Shown here in pieces: positions 35,326-44,146 of a stretch of 64,000 bases of DNA. Under the pieces are notes generated by a model that did no database searches, had not been told where the DNA came from, and was given only the letters and a program-made list of their open reading frames with translations. How positions within the stretch are numbered: the first letter of the stretch is position 1; every line of letters begins with the position of its first letter. A program made the translations under genes and the position numbers. The DNA is from Streptomyces megasporus (GTDB lineage Bacteria; Actinomycetota; Actinomycetes; Streptomycetales; Streptomycetaceae): NCBI RefSeq assembly GCF_000718985.1, contig NZ_JODL01000011.1, positions 74,857 to 138,856 on the forward strand. Reading direction: 5' to 3'.

Positions 35326-35431
35326 GGACCTGTTCGTCGGGACCTTCGTCCCGATTCGGGAGAGTCCCGGTTCGGGAGGGCCCGGCCGGCACTCGGCCGG
35401 GCCCGATCGGGGAAGGTCCCGGTCCGTGAAG

Positions 35432-36511
35432 CTAGAGCTCCGCGCGGAAGGCCCGGGCGGTCTGCAGGAAGATGTCGTTGGCGACCGTCTCGCCGATCGT
35501 GACGCGGACGCCCTCGCCCGCGAACGGCCGGACGGTCACACCGGCCTTCTCACAGACCTCGGCGAACTCGGTGGTGCGTTCGCCCAGCCGCAGCCAGACG
35601 AAGTTCGCCTGCGACTCGGGCACCGTCCAGCCCTGCTCCAGCAGCCCGTCGCGGACCCGCTGCCGCTCCTCGACCAGCGCCTCGACCCGCTTGAGCAGCT
35701 CGTCCTCGCTGCGCAGCGAGGCGACGGCCGCGTCCTGCGCCATCTGGCTCACGCCGAAGGGCACCGCCGTCTTGCGCAGCGCCGCCGCCACCGGCTCGTG
35801 GGCGACCGCGAACCCGACCCGCAGCCCGGCCAGGCCGTACGCCTTGGAGAAGGTGCGCAGCACGCACACGTTCGGACGCTCCCGGTACACCTCCAGCCCG
35901 TCCGGCACCTCCTCGTCGCGGACGAACTCGCGGTACGCCTCGTCCAGCACCACCAGGACGTCCTCGGGCACCCGGTCCAGGAAGCGCTCCAGCTCCGCGC
36001 GGCGGACGGACCTGCCGGTGGGGTTGTTGGGGTTGCAGACGAAGATCAGGCGGGTGCGCTCGGTGACGGCGTCGGCCATCGCGTCCAGGTCGTGGCCCTC
36101 GTCCTCGGTCAGCGGCACCTGGACGGGGGTGGCGCCGGCGATCCGGGTGATGATCGGGTACGCCTCGAAGGACCGCCAGGCGTAGATCACCTCGTCGCCG
36201 GGGCCGGCCGTGGACTGCAGCAGTTGCTGGGCGATGCCCACCGAGCCGGTGCCGGTGGCCAGGTGGGTCACGGGCACGTCGAAGCGGCTCGCCAGCTCGC
36301 TCAACAGGGCGCCGCAGGCCATGTCGGGGTAGCGGTTGAGAGAGCCGGCCGCGGCGGTGGCGGCCTCCAGCACGCCGGGCAGGGGCGGGTAGGGGTTCTC
36401 GTTGGAGGAGAGCTTGTAGGCCACCGGGCCGTCGGACGTCGGGGGACGGCCGGGCTTGTAGGTGGGGATCCCTTCCAGTACCGCGCGCAGCTTCGGGGCC
36501 TTCTCCGTCAT
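35432..36511 (-). CDS. hisC: Histidinol-phosphate aminotransferase family enzyme
   Basis: The 359-residue fold-type I PLP enzyme has [12 protein letters not shown] at the N-terminus, [11 protein letters not shown] phosphate-binding region, [17 protein letters not shown] and the PLP lysine in [19 protein letters not shown], ending with an Arg-containing [13 protein letters not shown]. It would transaminate histidinol phosphate or an aromatic 2-oxo acid; being away from the his operon, an aromatic aminotransferase role is also possible. GGAGG precedes the ATG at 36511. Confidence 0.92.
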   Translation of the reverse strand: MTEKAPKLRAVLEGIPTYKPGRPPTSDGPVAYKLSSNENPYPPLPGVLEAATAAAGSLNRYPDMACGALLSELASRFDVPVTHLATGTGSVGIAQQLLQSTAGPGDEVIYAWRSFEAYPIITRIAGATPVQVPLTEDEGHDLDAMADAVTERTRLIFVCNPNNPTGRSVRRAELERFLDRVPEDVLVVLDEAYREFVRDEEVPDGLEVYRERPNVCVLRTFSKAYGLAGLRVGFAVAHEPVAAALRKTAVPFGVSQMAQDAAVASLRSEDELLKRVEALVEERQRVRDGLLEQGWTVPESQANFVWLRLGERTTEFAEVCEKAGVTVRPFAGEGVRVTIGETVANDIFLQTARAFRAEL

Positions 36512-36884
36512 GCCAGGTCCTCCTCGACCCTCCGGGCCAGTCGTGGAGCGGCCTGCCGCCGCTCGTGCCGGAACCAATACTGCTTATCTCAGCAGGATTC
36601 CGGAAGGGCCGGCCCGATCGGTGAACGGCGCCGGCTCGGAAGCGTGCGCGGGTGGCGCGCGCCGTGGCGCGCATCACCCGTACGGGTGAGTTGAGGTGAC
36701 CGCGAGCCACCGTCCCTTCTGCCGGTACAAGCAGCGGGAGAGCCACGGAAACGATGGGCCGAACCGCTCGACCGCGTCCTCTTCCATGGTCGTCACCGCT
36801 GTTCCAGCTTGCAGAATCGGTTCTTCACGCCCTTCTCCGTACGCCTCTGCGAACGGCATGCCGCCGCCCTACTATCGGCACGCC
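36512..36884. other. Divergent regulatory region between hisC and the LacI-family gene
   Basis: No gene is supported. It contains a CTGCT/AGCAG dyad (36580-36595), a perfect 16-bp palindrome (36674-36689), and the likely promoter of the regulator with TACTAT at 36870-36875, nine bases before its ATG. Confidence 0.5.
36674..36689. promoter_or_regulatory. Perfect 16-bp palindrome, candidate operator
   Basis: TCACCCGTACGGGTGA is fully symmetric and sits between hisC and the divergent LacI-family gene. Its even dyad with a central CG step suits LacI-type dimers, but no target is proven. Confidence 0.4.
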
Positions 36885-37997
36885 ATGACAGCAGCAGGGA
36901 AGCACCAGGTGAGTCGTTCCCACGGCCGCCGGCTGGGACGCGCGGGCATCCGTGACGTGGCCGCCGCGGCCGGTGTCTCGATCACGACGGTCTCGGACGC
37001 GCTCAACGGGAAGGGCCGTCTGCCCGAGGCCACCCGGCGCCACGTCCGCGAGGTGGCCGACCGTCTCGGCTACCGCCCCTCCGCGGCGGCCCGGACCCTC
37101 CGCACCGGAAAGTCGGGGCTGATCGGGCTCACGGTCACCACCTACGGCGAGGAGCCCTTCACCTTCACCGAGTTCGCCTACTTCGCCGAGATGGCCCGCG
37201 CCGCCTCCTCCGCCGCCCTGGCCCGCGGCTACGCCCTGGTGATCCTGCCCGGCAGCACCCGGCAGAGCCCCTACGACGTCTGGTCGAACGTCGCCCTCGA
37301 CGGCACCGTCGTCATCGACCCCTCCGACCGCGACCCCGTCGTCACCGAACTGGTCCGCCAGGGCGTTCCCGTCGTCTCCGACGGCCGTCCCTGTGGCGAC
37401 CTTCCCGTCACCGCCTGGGTCGACAACGACCACGAGGCCGCCGTCACCGGCCTGCTGGATCACCTGGCCGCCGCCGGCGCCCGCCGCATCGGTCTGCTCA
37501 CCGGCACCAGTACCGACACCTACACCCGGCTGTCCACCAGCGCCTACCTCCGGTGGTGCGAACGCAACGGCCAGCCCCCGGTGTACGAGGCGTACCCCGC
37601 GCACGATCCCTGCGCGGGCGCCGTCGCCGCCGACCGGCTGCTGGCCCGCCCCGACCGCCCCGACGCCGTGTACGGCCTGTTCGACCCCAACGGCACCGAC
37701 CTGCTCGCCGCCGCCCGCCGCTACGGGTTGCGCGTCCCCGACGACCTGCTGCTGGTGTGCTGTAGCGAGTCCGCCGTCTACGCCACCACCGAGCCGCCCG
37801 TCACCACCCTGTCCCTCAAGCCCGGACGCATCGGCACGACGGTCGTCCAACTCCTGATCGACGCCATCGAGGGCACCGGCGGCGGGCGGCCCGTACAGCG
37901 GATCATGCCGACCGACCTGATCGTCCGCGCCTCCTCCCAGCGCCGCCGTCCACAGACGACGATCAGCGCACCCCGCGCCCCCGAACAGCACAGTTGA
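36885..37997 (+). CDS. LacI-family transcriptional regulator
   Basis: The 370-residue protein has the LacI helix-turn-helix (GIRDVAAAAGVSITTVSDALNG, about 21-42) and hinge (LGYRPSAAARTLRTGKSGLIG), then a periplasmic-binding-protein-like sensor domain (about 75-350). The domain contains DGTVVIDPSDRDPVV, a VDNDHEAAV site and RIGLLTGTSTDTYTR. The effector is probably a sugar or nucleoside but cannot be read here. The ATG at 36885 is close to the -10 box TACTAT; a GTG at 36909 is an alternative. Confidence 0.92.
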   Translation: MTAAGKHQVSRSHGRRLGRAGIRDVAAAAGVSITTVSDALNGKGRLPEATRRHVREVADRLGYRPSAAARTLRTGKSGLIGLTVTTYGEEPFTFTEFAYFAEMARAASSAALARGYALVILPGSTRQSPYDVWSNVALDGTVVIDPSDRDPVVTELVRQGVPVVSDGRPCGDLPVTAWVDNDHEAAVTGLLDHLAAAGARRIGLLTGTSTDTYTRLSTSAYLRWCERNGQPPVYEAYPAHDPCAGAVAADRLLARPDRPDAVYGLFDPNGTDLLAAARRYGLRVPDDLLLVCCSESAVYATTEPPVTTLSLKPGRIGTTVVQLLIDAIEGTGGGRPVQRIMPTDLIVRASSQRRRPQTTISAPRAPEQHS

Positions 37998-38106
37998 GCG
38001 AGCGAACCGGCCACAACGGGAGAAAACTCCACCTCGTCCGGCTCCCGGCCGAATCCGGCCCGAATTGCCGTCCCCCGGGTGCGTCACAAGGCACGACCTG
38101 CGTTCC

Positions 38107-38112
38107 TATGAT
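38107..38112 (+). promoter_or_regulatory. Candidate -10 box for the metallophosphatase gene
   Basis: TATGAT, with TCACAA 17 bases upstream as a poor -35 match; it would give a leader of about 95 bases before the ATG at 38210. Confidence 0.4.
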
Positions 38113-38209
38113 GGGCGCACACACCAGGACCGGCCTTCGACACGGGACAGCCCCGAGGGAGGCGGAGAGGGTCCGGAAGGTGCAGGCGCGCGCGACGGTG
38201 GAGGGGTCG

Positions 38210-39220
38210 ATGACTCAGGGGGCCGGTCGGGGATCCGACATGTGGCACAACGCGAGCGCGATGGGCGCGGCTCCCGGTCCGCTCCCCGAGGGCTACACCC
38301 CGACGCGGCGGGACCTGCCCGTCGTCGACCCCGCGGCCGGCCCGCCCGTCCCCACTCCCACGCTGGTCGACACGCCCTCCCCCCTCGCCCCGTCCGGCGG
38401 CGAGCCGGGCCCGCTGTACGTGGTCGGCGACGTCCACGGCTACCTCGACGAACTGCGGGCGGCCCTGCTCAACCAGGGACTGATCGACACCGAGGACCAC
38501 TGGATCGCGGGCAACGCGCGGCTGTGGTTCCTGGGCGACTTCACCGACCGGGGCCCGGACGGCATCGGCGTCATCGACCTGGTGATGCAGCTCTCCGCCG
38601 AGGCCGCCGCCGCCGGCGGCTACTGCAAGGCCCTGATGGGCAACCACGAGCTGCTGCTGATCGGCGCCAAGCGCTTCGGCGACACCCCCGTCAACTCCGG
38701 CGCCGGCACCGCCTCCTTCAAGGCCGCCTGGCTGCTCAACGGCGGGCAGCACTCCGACATGGAGCGGCTCCAGGACCACCACATCCAGTGGATGTCCCGA
38801 CTGGACGCCATGGCGCTGGCCGACGACCACCTGCTGGTGCACTCCGACACCACCGCCTACCTGGAGTACGGCGACACCATCACCGACGTCAACGACGCGG
38901 TCACCGAGGCGCTCACCCACCACGACGCCGACGAGACCTGGGACCTGTTCCGCAAGTTCACCAAGCGCTTCGCCTTCCGCGACGAGGGCGGCTCCATGGC
39001 CGTGCGCGAGATGCTCGACACCTACGGCGGGCGGCGGCTCGTCCACGGGCACAGCCCCATCCCGTACCTGCTGGGCGAGGTCGGCTCCGAGGACGGTGAG
39101 GACGGGGCGCCGCAGGTGCACGGCCCGCACGTCTACGCCGACTCCCTCGCGGTCGCGATGGACGGCGGGGTGACCATGGCCGGAAAGCTACTGGTGTCCC
39201 AACTCCCGCTCTCCGCCTGA
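38210..39220 (+). CDS. PPP-type metallophosphatase
   Basis: The 336-residue protein has a disordered, proline-rich N-terminus (about 1-70) and a calcineurin-like phosphatase domain. Its metal motifs are VVGDVHGYLDEL, FLGDFTDRGPDG, LMGNHELLLI, VHSDTTAYL and LVHGHSPIPY, the order of PPP-family serine/threonine or diadenosine phosphatases. GGAGGGG lies just before the ATG. It stands alone on the plus strand; substrate unknown. Confidence 0.92.
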   Translation: MTQGAGRGSDMWHNASAMGAAPGPLPEGYTPTRRDLPVVDPAAGPPVPTPTLVDTPSPLAPSGGEPGPLYVVGDVHGYLDELRAALLNQGLIDTEDHWIAGNARLWFLGDFTDRGPDGIGVIDLVMQLSAEAAAAGGYCKALMGNHELLLIGAKRFGDTPVNSGAGTASFKAAWLLNGGQHSDMERLQDHHIQWMSRLDAMALADDHLLVHSDTTAYLEYGDTITDVNDAVTEALTHHDADETWDLFRKFTKRFAFRDEGGSMAVREMLDTYGGRRLVHGHSPIPYLLGEVGSEDGEDGAPQVHGPHVYADSLAVAMDGGVTMAGKLLVSQLPLSA

Positions 39221-39413
39221 GCGTTGTATCCCCCGGTGTCCGCTTGATCCGACCGCGCGCGGGCGGCCTCGGCGGTACGCGCCGTCGCCGGCGGGTGCGT
39301 ATTTTCCGGAAACACCCTGTCACCGCCTGACGGAACCGCTCTACCATCGGGGCCCTGTCTCCAGCGAGCTCTCCTCCGTTTCCGCCCTCACGGCCCCACG
39401 GAGGCATCGGGGG

Positions 39414-40238
39414 ATGTACATGAACAGCGCTCCGCACCTGCGCCTCGAGGACCGCCCCGAGTTCGAACGGGTCCTCGACGAGGCGCTGCGCACCGCCCAC
39501 GACCACCTCGACCCACCGGCCGACGGCCGACGGTTGACCACCGAACAGTTGCGCGCCATGGCGCTGGGCGCCGCCGCCGCGATCGCCTCCTGCGCCGCCG
39601 CCGAGTACGACCACTTCGTCCGGCTCCGCGAGGAGCTGCGCCGCCCCGACCGGGCTCCCTCGGCTCAGGGAGCGGACGCGGCCTCTTCCGGAGCTTCCGG
39701 TTCCGCCGGGGCCGGACTGCTCCCGACGCTCTCCGTGCTGGCCCCCCTGTTGGCCGGAACCGCATCGGTCATCTTCCTGCTGGTCGGTCACGCCCTGCGC
39801 GTGCTGACGCCCGAGCCGGCCATCGCCGCGTCGCTGCGCGACGCGGGGTGGGCCTTCGCGGCCCTGACCGCCGCCACGCTCCTGGCCGCGTGCGTCGGCC
39901 TGTTGGTCACCGCCCTGCGCCACGGCTCCGGCGCGATCCGGGCCGGCGGTCCGTCCGGGCGGGACGCCTTCGCCGAGGAGGTCGACCGCGCCCGCGCGGC
40001 CTGGCGGACGGCGCTGCTGGAGCGCGGCGTGCTGCCCTTCCTCCGCGAGGCCCTGGCCGCGCCCGGGAACACCGCGGAGGAGGCCGCGGAAGCCGCGGGG
40101 TTCCCGGGGACCGCAGGGGCGCCGGAGGCCACGGGGGTGCCGGAGCCCCCGCGGGAGAGCCGTCACCCCCGGCTGGGCTACACCCATCCGGGCTTCTCCA
40201 GCCCCGACTTCGGCGGACCGGAGCACGTCCCTGACTGA
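39414..40238 (+). CDS. Membrane protein of unknown function
   Basis: The 274-residue protein has a soluble acidic N-terminus (1-95), two membrane helices (LLPTLSVLAPLLAGTASVIFLLVG and AGWAFAALTAATLLAACVGLLV), and a cytoplasmic or extracellular C-terminal region with a helical segment (FAEEVDRARAAWRTALLERGVLPFLREAL) and a Pro/His/Gly-rich tail. I recognise it only as a Streptomyces-type conserved membrane protein. A TACCAT -10 candidate lies at 39342-39347. The ATG at 39420 is an alternative start. Confidence 0.75.
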   Translation: MYMNSAPHLRLEDRPEFERVLDEALRTAHDHLDPPADGRRLTTEQLRAMALGAAAAIASCAAAEYDHFVRLREELRRPDRAPSAQGADAASSGASGSAGAGLLPTLSVLAPLLAGTASVIFLLVGHALRVLTPEPAIAASLRDAGWAFAALTAATLLAACVGLLVTALRHGSGAIRAGGPSGRDAFAEEVDRARAAWRTALLERGVLPFLREALAAPGNTAEEAAEAAGFPGTAGAPEATGVPEPPRESRHPRLGYTHPGFSSPDFGGPEHVPD

Positions 40239-40362
40239 CCCGCCTGCGGACGGCGCCCCGCCGCCCGCTCCCCCGACGAGGGCGCCGTCCCGGGTCGGCC
40301 GTCCCGGGGCGGGGGCGGTAAACCGGTGTGATCGGCGAAGGGGGGCCGGCATCCTGGGGAGG

Positions 40363-41136
40363 GTGACGGACCGATCACCGAGCCCGAAGGAGTCCCGGGC
40401 ACACCACGAGCTGTTCCTGCGCCTCTCCCCCGACCTGCGGATCTTCCTGCCCGCGCGGCACCGCGAGGCCGAGACCCTCCCCGTCCCCCACGACGGGACG
40501 TCGTCCCTCGTCCACATCGTGCAGTCCACGGGCGTTCCGCTGACGGAGGTGGGCGCCCTCGTCCTGGCCGACGGGCGGCGGGTGGCACCGGAGTACCGGC
40601 CCGAGGCGGGCGAGACGGTCCGGGTCGAGCCCGTCGAGTGCCCACAGCGGGTGCCGGGCGGGACGCCGCGCTTCCTGCTCGACGTCCACCTGGGCACCCT
40701 GGCCCGGCGGCTGCGCCTGGTGGCCGGCCTGGACACCGCCTACCACAACGACATGGACGACGCCGCCCTGGTCGAGCAGGCCAACGCCGAGCGGCGCGTC
40801 CTGCTCTCCCAGGACCGCGGCCTGCTGATGCGCCGCCAACTGTGGCTGGGCGCCTATGTGCGCGGCTCCCGCCCGGACGACCAGCTCGCCGACGTCCTGG
40901 ACCGCTTCGCGCCGCCCCTGGCGCCGTGGACGAGGTGCACGGCGTGCAACGGGCTGCTGGACGGCGTCCCCAAGTCCGAGGTGGAGCACCTGCTGCGGCC
41001 GGGCACCCGCCGGACGTACGACACCTTCGCCCGCTGCCGCGACTGCGGGCACGTCTACTGGCGCGGGGCGCACGGCAGCCGGCTGGAGGAGTTGGTGGCC
41101 GGGGCCGCCGAGTCGGTCCGCGCGATCGAGTCCTGA
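40363..41136 (+). CDS. Mut7-C RNase/PIN-like protein with ubiquitin-like N-terminus
   Basis: The 257-residue protein has an N-terminal ubiquitin-like MoaD/ThiS-type domain (about 15-90: ELFLRLSPDLRIFLP ... GALVLADGRRVAPEY). The Mut7-C domain follows (about 100-245): FLLDVHLGTLARRLRLVAGLDT with the acidic residue of the PIN-like fold, LLSQDRGLLMRR, and a C-terminal zinc ribbon CTACNGLL...CRDCGHVYW. Mut7-C is a predicted RNase domain; activity is inferred. A GTG at 40363 is used. Confidence 0.9.
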   Translation: MTDRSPSPKESRAHHELFLRLSPDLRIFLPARHREAETLPVPHDGTSSLVHIVQSTGVPLTEVGALVLADGRRVAPEYRPEAGETVRVEPVECPQRVPGGTPRFLLDVHLGTLARRLRLVAGLDTAYHNDMDDAALVEQANAERRVLLSQDRGLLMRRQLWLGAYVRGSRPDDQLADVLDRFAPPLAPWTRCTACNGLLDGVPKSEVEHLLRPGTRRTYDTFARCRDCGHVYWRGAHGSRLEELVAGAAESVRAIES

Positions 41137-41232
41137 CCGTCCGGTTCCCCACCGTCCGGCCCGGGTCCGCGGCGCGGACGCCCGTCGCGGACCCGCTTCC
41201 GCACGCCTCCCGCGCCTCCCGCGCCTCCTCGC

Positions 41233-41266
41233 GGTGACTCGCCCTCGCGCGCGGGGGCGAGTCACC
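41233..41266 (+). terminator. Perfect 12-bp hairpin terminator
   Basis: Arms 41233-41244 (GGTGACTCGCCC) and 41255-41266 (GGGCGAGTCACC) are exact reverse complements around a ten-base loop, 96 bases after the Mut7-C gene. Confidence 0.75.
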
Positions 41267-41364
41267 TCCTCCGGCGCCGGCGACGACGTGTTCGCAGGCC
41301 ACGGAGGTGCCGTCGCGCTCGGTCACCCGTCTTTCTCGTTCGTCGCTCTGCTCGGCCACCTAGG

Positions 41365-41399
41365 TTGCACAACTACATAGCTCATGGTGTCATCTAGAT
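41365..41399 (+). promoter_or_regulatory. Leaderless promoter of the PadR gene
   Basis: TTGCAC (41365-41370) and TGTCAT (41388-41393) are 17 bases apart, and the -10 box ends six bases before the ATG at 41400. The palindrome ATCTAGAT (41392-41399) touches the start codon and could be part of the PadR operator. Confidence 0.5.
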
Positions 41400-41741
41400 A
41401 TGGCAACAGACCGAAGGGCCAGTTGGCTCAAGGGCGTTCTGGACCTGCTGGTCCTCGCCTGCCTGACCGAGGGCGAGAGCTACGGCTACGAGATCGCCAA
41501 GCGGCTGGACGAGGCCGGGCTCGGCACGATCCGCGGCGGCACGCTCTACCCGGTGCTCAACCGGCTGGAGGAGGCCGGGCTGGTCGAGGCCGAGTTCCGG
41601 GTCGCCGAACGCGGCCCCGGCCGCCGCTACTACCGGCTGACCGACGACGGACGCCGGAGCCTGGTCGAACAGGGCGGCGCGTGGCTGGTGTTCCACCGGT
41701 CGGTGAAGGACATGCTGGGCAAGGGAGGGGTGGAGGAATGA
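41400..41741 (+). CDS. PadR-family transcriptional regulator
   Basis: This 113-residue protein is a compact winged-helix repressor: WLKGVLDLLVLACLTEGESYGYEIAKRLDEAG, RGGTLYPVLNRLEEAGLVEAEF and wing GPGRRYYRLTDDGR, then a dimerisation helix. PadR proteins often repress themselves and an adjacent membrane gene. The stop overlaps the next ATG (ATGA), so the pair is translated together. A probable leaderless promoter with a small palindrome lies directly upstream. Confidence 0.94.
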   Translation: MATDRRASWLKGVLDLLVLACLTEGESYGYEIAKRLDEAGLGTIRGGTLYPVLNRLEEAGLVEAEFRVAERGPGRRYYRLTDDGRRSLVEQGGAWLVFHRSVKDMLGKGGVEE

Positions 41742-42517
41742 CGGGGCAGGGGAAGACCACACGGAGCACGGACACCTACTTCACGGAGTTGGCGGAGCGG
41801 CTCCGCGCGCGGGGCGTCGCCGAGGAGCGGGTGACCGTCGTCCTGACGGACCTGCACGAGTACCTGTTGGACGCCGACACCACCCCGGAGGCCGAGTTCG
41901 GCCCGGCGGCGGAGTTCGCCGAGCGGTTCGCCGCCGGCGACACGGCCGCCTCCCCCGCCGAACCCGTCGGGGAGCCCGGCTCCCGCGCCGAGGAGTGGCG
42001 CTGGTCCTGCGACATCTACACCGACCGGGAGTTGCTGGCCCGCTTCGGCGACCAGGGCTGGGAGGTCGAGCGCGTCGACCGGCTGGGCCGCTTCGTCTGC
42101 CGCCGCGACCTCGACAACCCGATGCGTTGGGAGTACCGCCGCGAGATCATCGGCCGCGAGGGCCACGACGCGTCGGCCGCCCGACTCGCCCCGGACGGCT
42201 GGGAGCCGTGCGGCCGGTGGACGTACATCGCGTACTTCAAGCGCCCGCTCGCCGCGCTCACCGGCCCCGCCGCCGAACTCCCCGACGTCCCCGAGGCTCC
42301 GGCCCGCCGCCTCTTCCTCAGCACGAAGTACCGGTGGCTGCTCGTGGCGGTCGCGGTGACGTGGGCGTCCCTCGGCGCCTTCCTCCTCACCTCCGACTCC
42401 TCCCCCTTCACCCCCGCCACGCTGATGGGCATGCTCGTCGGCGGCGCGGCCGGAGGCTCCCTGGCCTGGTACGGCCTCCGTCGCCAACTGAGGAAAGAGG
42501 TCGCCGAACGACCGTGA
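41738..42517 (+). CDS. PadR-operon membrane protein
   Basis: The 259-residue protein starts with a helical region (about 10-75: FTELAERLRARGVAEERVTVVLTDLHEYLLDADTTPEAEFGPAAEFAERFAAG in part) like the DUF1700-type partners of PadR. A middle domain with WSCDIYTDRELLARFGDQGWEVE and MRWEYRREIIGREG follows, reminiscent of DUF2812. Two C-terminal membrane helices (WLLVAVAVTWASLGAFLL, LMGMLVGGAAGGSLAWYGL) end it. It is probably a membrane sensor or effector controlled by PadR; exact role unknown. Confidence 0.8.
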   Translation: MTGQGKTTRSTDTYFTELAERLRARGVAEERVTVVLTDLHEYLLDADTTPEAEFGPAAEFAERFAAGDTAASPAEPVGEPGSRAEEWRWSCDIYTDRELLARFGDQGWEVERVDRLGRFVCRRDLDNPMRWEYRREIIGREGHDASAARLAPDGWEPCGRWTYIAYFKRPLAALTGPAAELPDVPEAPARRLFLSTKYRWLLVAVAVTWASLGAFLLTSDSSPFTPATLMGMLVGGAAGGSLAWYGLRRQLRKEVAERP

Positions 42518-42741
42518 CGTCCGGCAGGCCCCATGGGCGCGACAGGCACGGCGTCGGCGTCCCGGCGAACGGCGAGACGCACACCGCCTGGGTTCCCACC
42601 CCCGCCCCCGACTCCGCGTATTCACACCACGGTTGGCTTGATTGTCCGATTTCAAGCGGTTGATCGCCATGCGCGCGGATAAGCGGAGCGGTGTCGGAAG
42701 CGTTCGGAAGAGCACCGCTCCGCGACACCGAGGGAGAACGA

Positions 42742-43737
42742 ATGGCGCGCATGTCACGCAGGACCAGAACCGGTGCGGTGGTGGCCGCCGGACTGCTGGC
42801 CGGTACGGCGCTGGTCGGCTGCGGAAACGGCGGCGGCGAGACGGACCGGAACACGGGCGGACGTGTGCAGGAGGGGAGCCCGCAGGCCGAGGGGCGCGAG
42901 GACGCCGCCGAGGCCGTGCGGACGGCACACGAGAAGACCGTGGCGGCCGAGACCGCGAAGATGACGTTGAAGCTCCACGCCGCCTCGGGCGGCGAGGAGC
43001 GGACGGTCACCGGAAGCGGCTCCATCGACCTCGCCGACGGCACGAGCGACCTGACGATCCGGATGGGCGGCGAGACGCTCCGGCAGCGCGTGGTGGACCA
43101 AACCCTCTACCAGAGGCTGCCGGAGTCCCTGCGGGACCGGGTGTCGGACGGCAAGCCGTGGATCGGCATCGACCTGCGGAAGATCGCCGACCGGGCCGAG
43201 GGCGTCAACGGGGTGCACATCAGCGACCCCGCGCAGGCCGTCGACTACACCAGGGCCCTGTCGGACGACGACGCCACCCGGGTCGGCCGCGAGAAGGTCG
43301 GCGGCGTCGACACCACGCACTACCGCGTGACCGTGGACGTCGAGGACCTCGCCGGCGAGGACACGGCCCAGGGCGAACGGCTCCGGCGTCAACTCGGCGA
43401 GTCCCTGCCGATGGACCTGTGGATCGACGACCAGGACCGCATCCGCCGCCAGCGGTTCGAGATCGAGGCCACCGGCACCGGCACCCCGCCGACGGACACG
43501 GAGGACTCGACGGACGCGCGGGACCCCGACGATCGGGGAGAGCCCGACGACCGGGGAGAGCTCGACGAGCCGAACGAACCGGGTGAGCCGGAACGGGCGC
43601 GGAGCGCCACGGTCCGCACGGTGCTGGAGTTCCACGACTTCGGCACCCCGGTCGACGTCTCGGCGCCTCCCGCCGGACAGACCAAGGACGTCACCGACAC
43701 GTTCCTCCGGCCGGGTGGGGAATCCCCCGACCGCTGA
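42742..43737 (+). CDS. LppX/LprAFG-like lipoprotein
   Basis: The 331-residue precursor has a lipoprotein signal with lipobox LVGC (residue about 27). Its mature domain is beta-rich and resembles LppX/LprG-type lipid-carrier folds: AEAVRTAHEKTVAAETAKMTLKL (in part), SGSIDLADGTSDLTIRMGG, WIGIDLRKIADRAEG and LPMDLWIDDQDRIRRQRFEIE. A charged repeat of DDRGE and EPNEPGEPE (about 270-295) interrupts the C-terminal strands. It is anchored outside the membrane, perhaps binding lipids. AGGGAG precedes the ATG at 42742. Confidence 0.82.
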   Translation: MARMSRRTRTGAVVAAGLLAGTALVGCGNGGGETDRNTGGRVQEGSPQAEGREDAAEAVRTAHEKTVAAETAKMTLKLHAASGGEERTVTGSGSIDLADGTSDLTIRMGGETLRQRVVDQTLYQRLPESLRDRVSDGKPWIGIDLRKIADRAEGVNGVHISDPAQAVDYTRALSDDDATRVGREKVGGVDTTHYRVTVDVEDLAGEDTAQGERLRRQLGESLPMDLWIDDQDRIRRQRFEIEATGTGTPPTDTEDSTDARDPDDRGEPDDRGELDEPNEPGEPERARSATVRTVLEFHDFGTPVDVSAPPAGQTKDVTDTFLRPGGESPDR

Positions 43738-43803
43738 CCCCGGCGGGTGCCGACGAGTCCGGCCGACGGCTCGCGTCTCCACCTTCACAGGCATGCGGGC
43801 ACC

Positions 43804-43828
43804 CCTCCCGCGGGCAAGCCGCGGGAGG
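43804..43828 (+). terminator. Hairpin terminator after the lipoprotein gene
   Basis: Arms CCTCCCGCGG (43804-43813) and CCGCGGGAGG (43819-43828) pair exactly over a five-base loop. Confidence 0.75.
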
Positions 43829-43897
43829 AGAGATGGCGGGCACCTCGCACACCGGCCACGTGACCGTACGGCACGCGCGACGGGCACGGGGACCGTC

Positions 43898-44135
43898 GAG
43901 CCGGTGGCCGAACTCGACCCTCGGTTCAGCAGCGCGGACGCCGTCCCCACCCCTGGACCGAGGCGTGCGGGAACCGGCGGCGGAGGAGGTGTTCCGGCTG
44001 CCGACCGTACGGGTCGACACCCGCCCCCACATCACCCCGCTGCCGGCCGTCCGGCTGGACGGTGGCCTTCGGCTTCGCCAAGGGCGACACGTACGCGCGG
44101 ACCCGCCGGCGGTTCGCCCGGTGACGTCCTCCGGT
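43898..44135 (+). pseudogene. Remnant of a PPOX (pyridoxamine 5'-phosphate oxidase-like) gene
   Basis: One frame reads VAELDPRFSSADAVPTP and another continues with EVFRLPTVRVDTRPHITPLPAVRLDGGLRL, together matching the N-terminal half of F420/FMN-binding split-barrel proteins that usually read ELDPRFSSPDATPTPW...STVRPDGRPHVTPL. A frameshift lies near 43955, and the sequence ends after PVTSSGG, just before the convergent TerD-vWA gene. It encodes no functional protein. Confidence 0.65.
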
Positions 44136-44146
44136 GGCCGCCGGGG

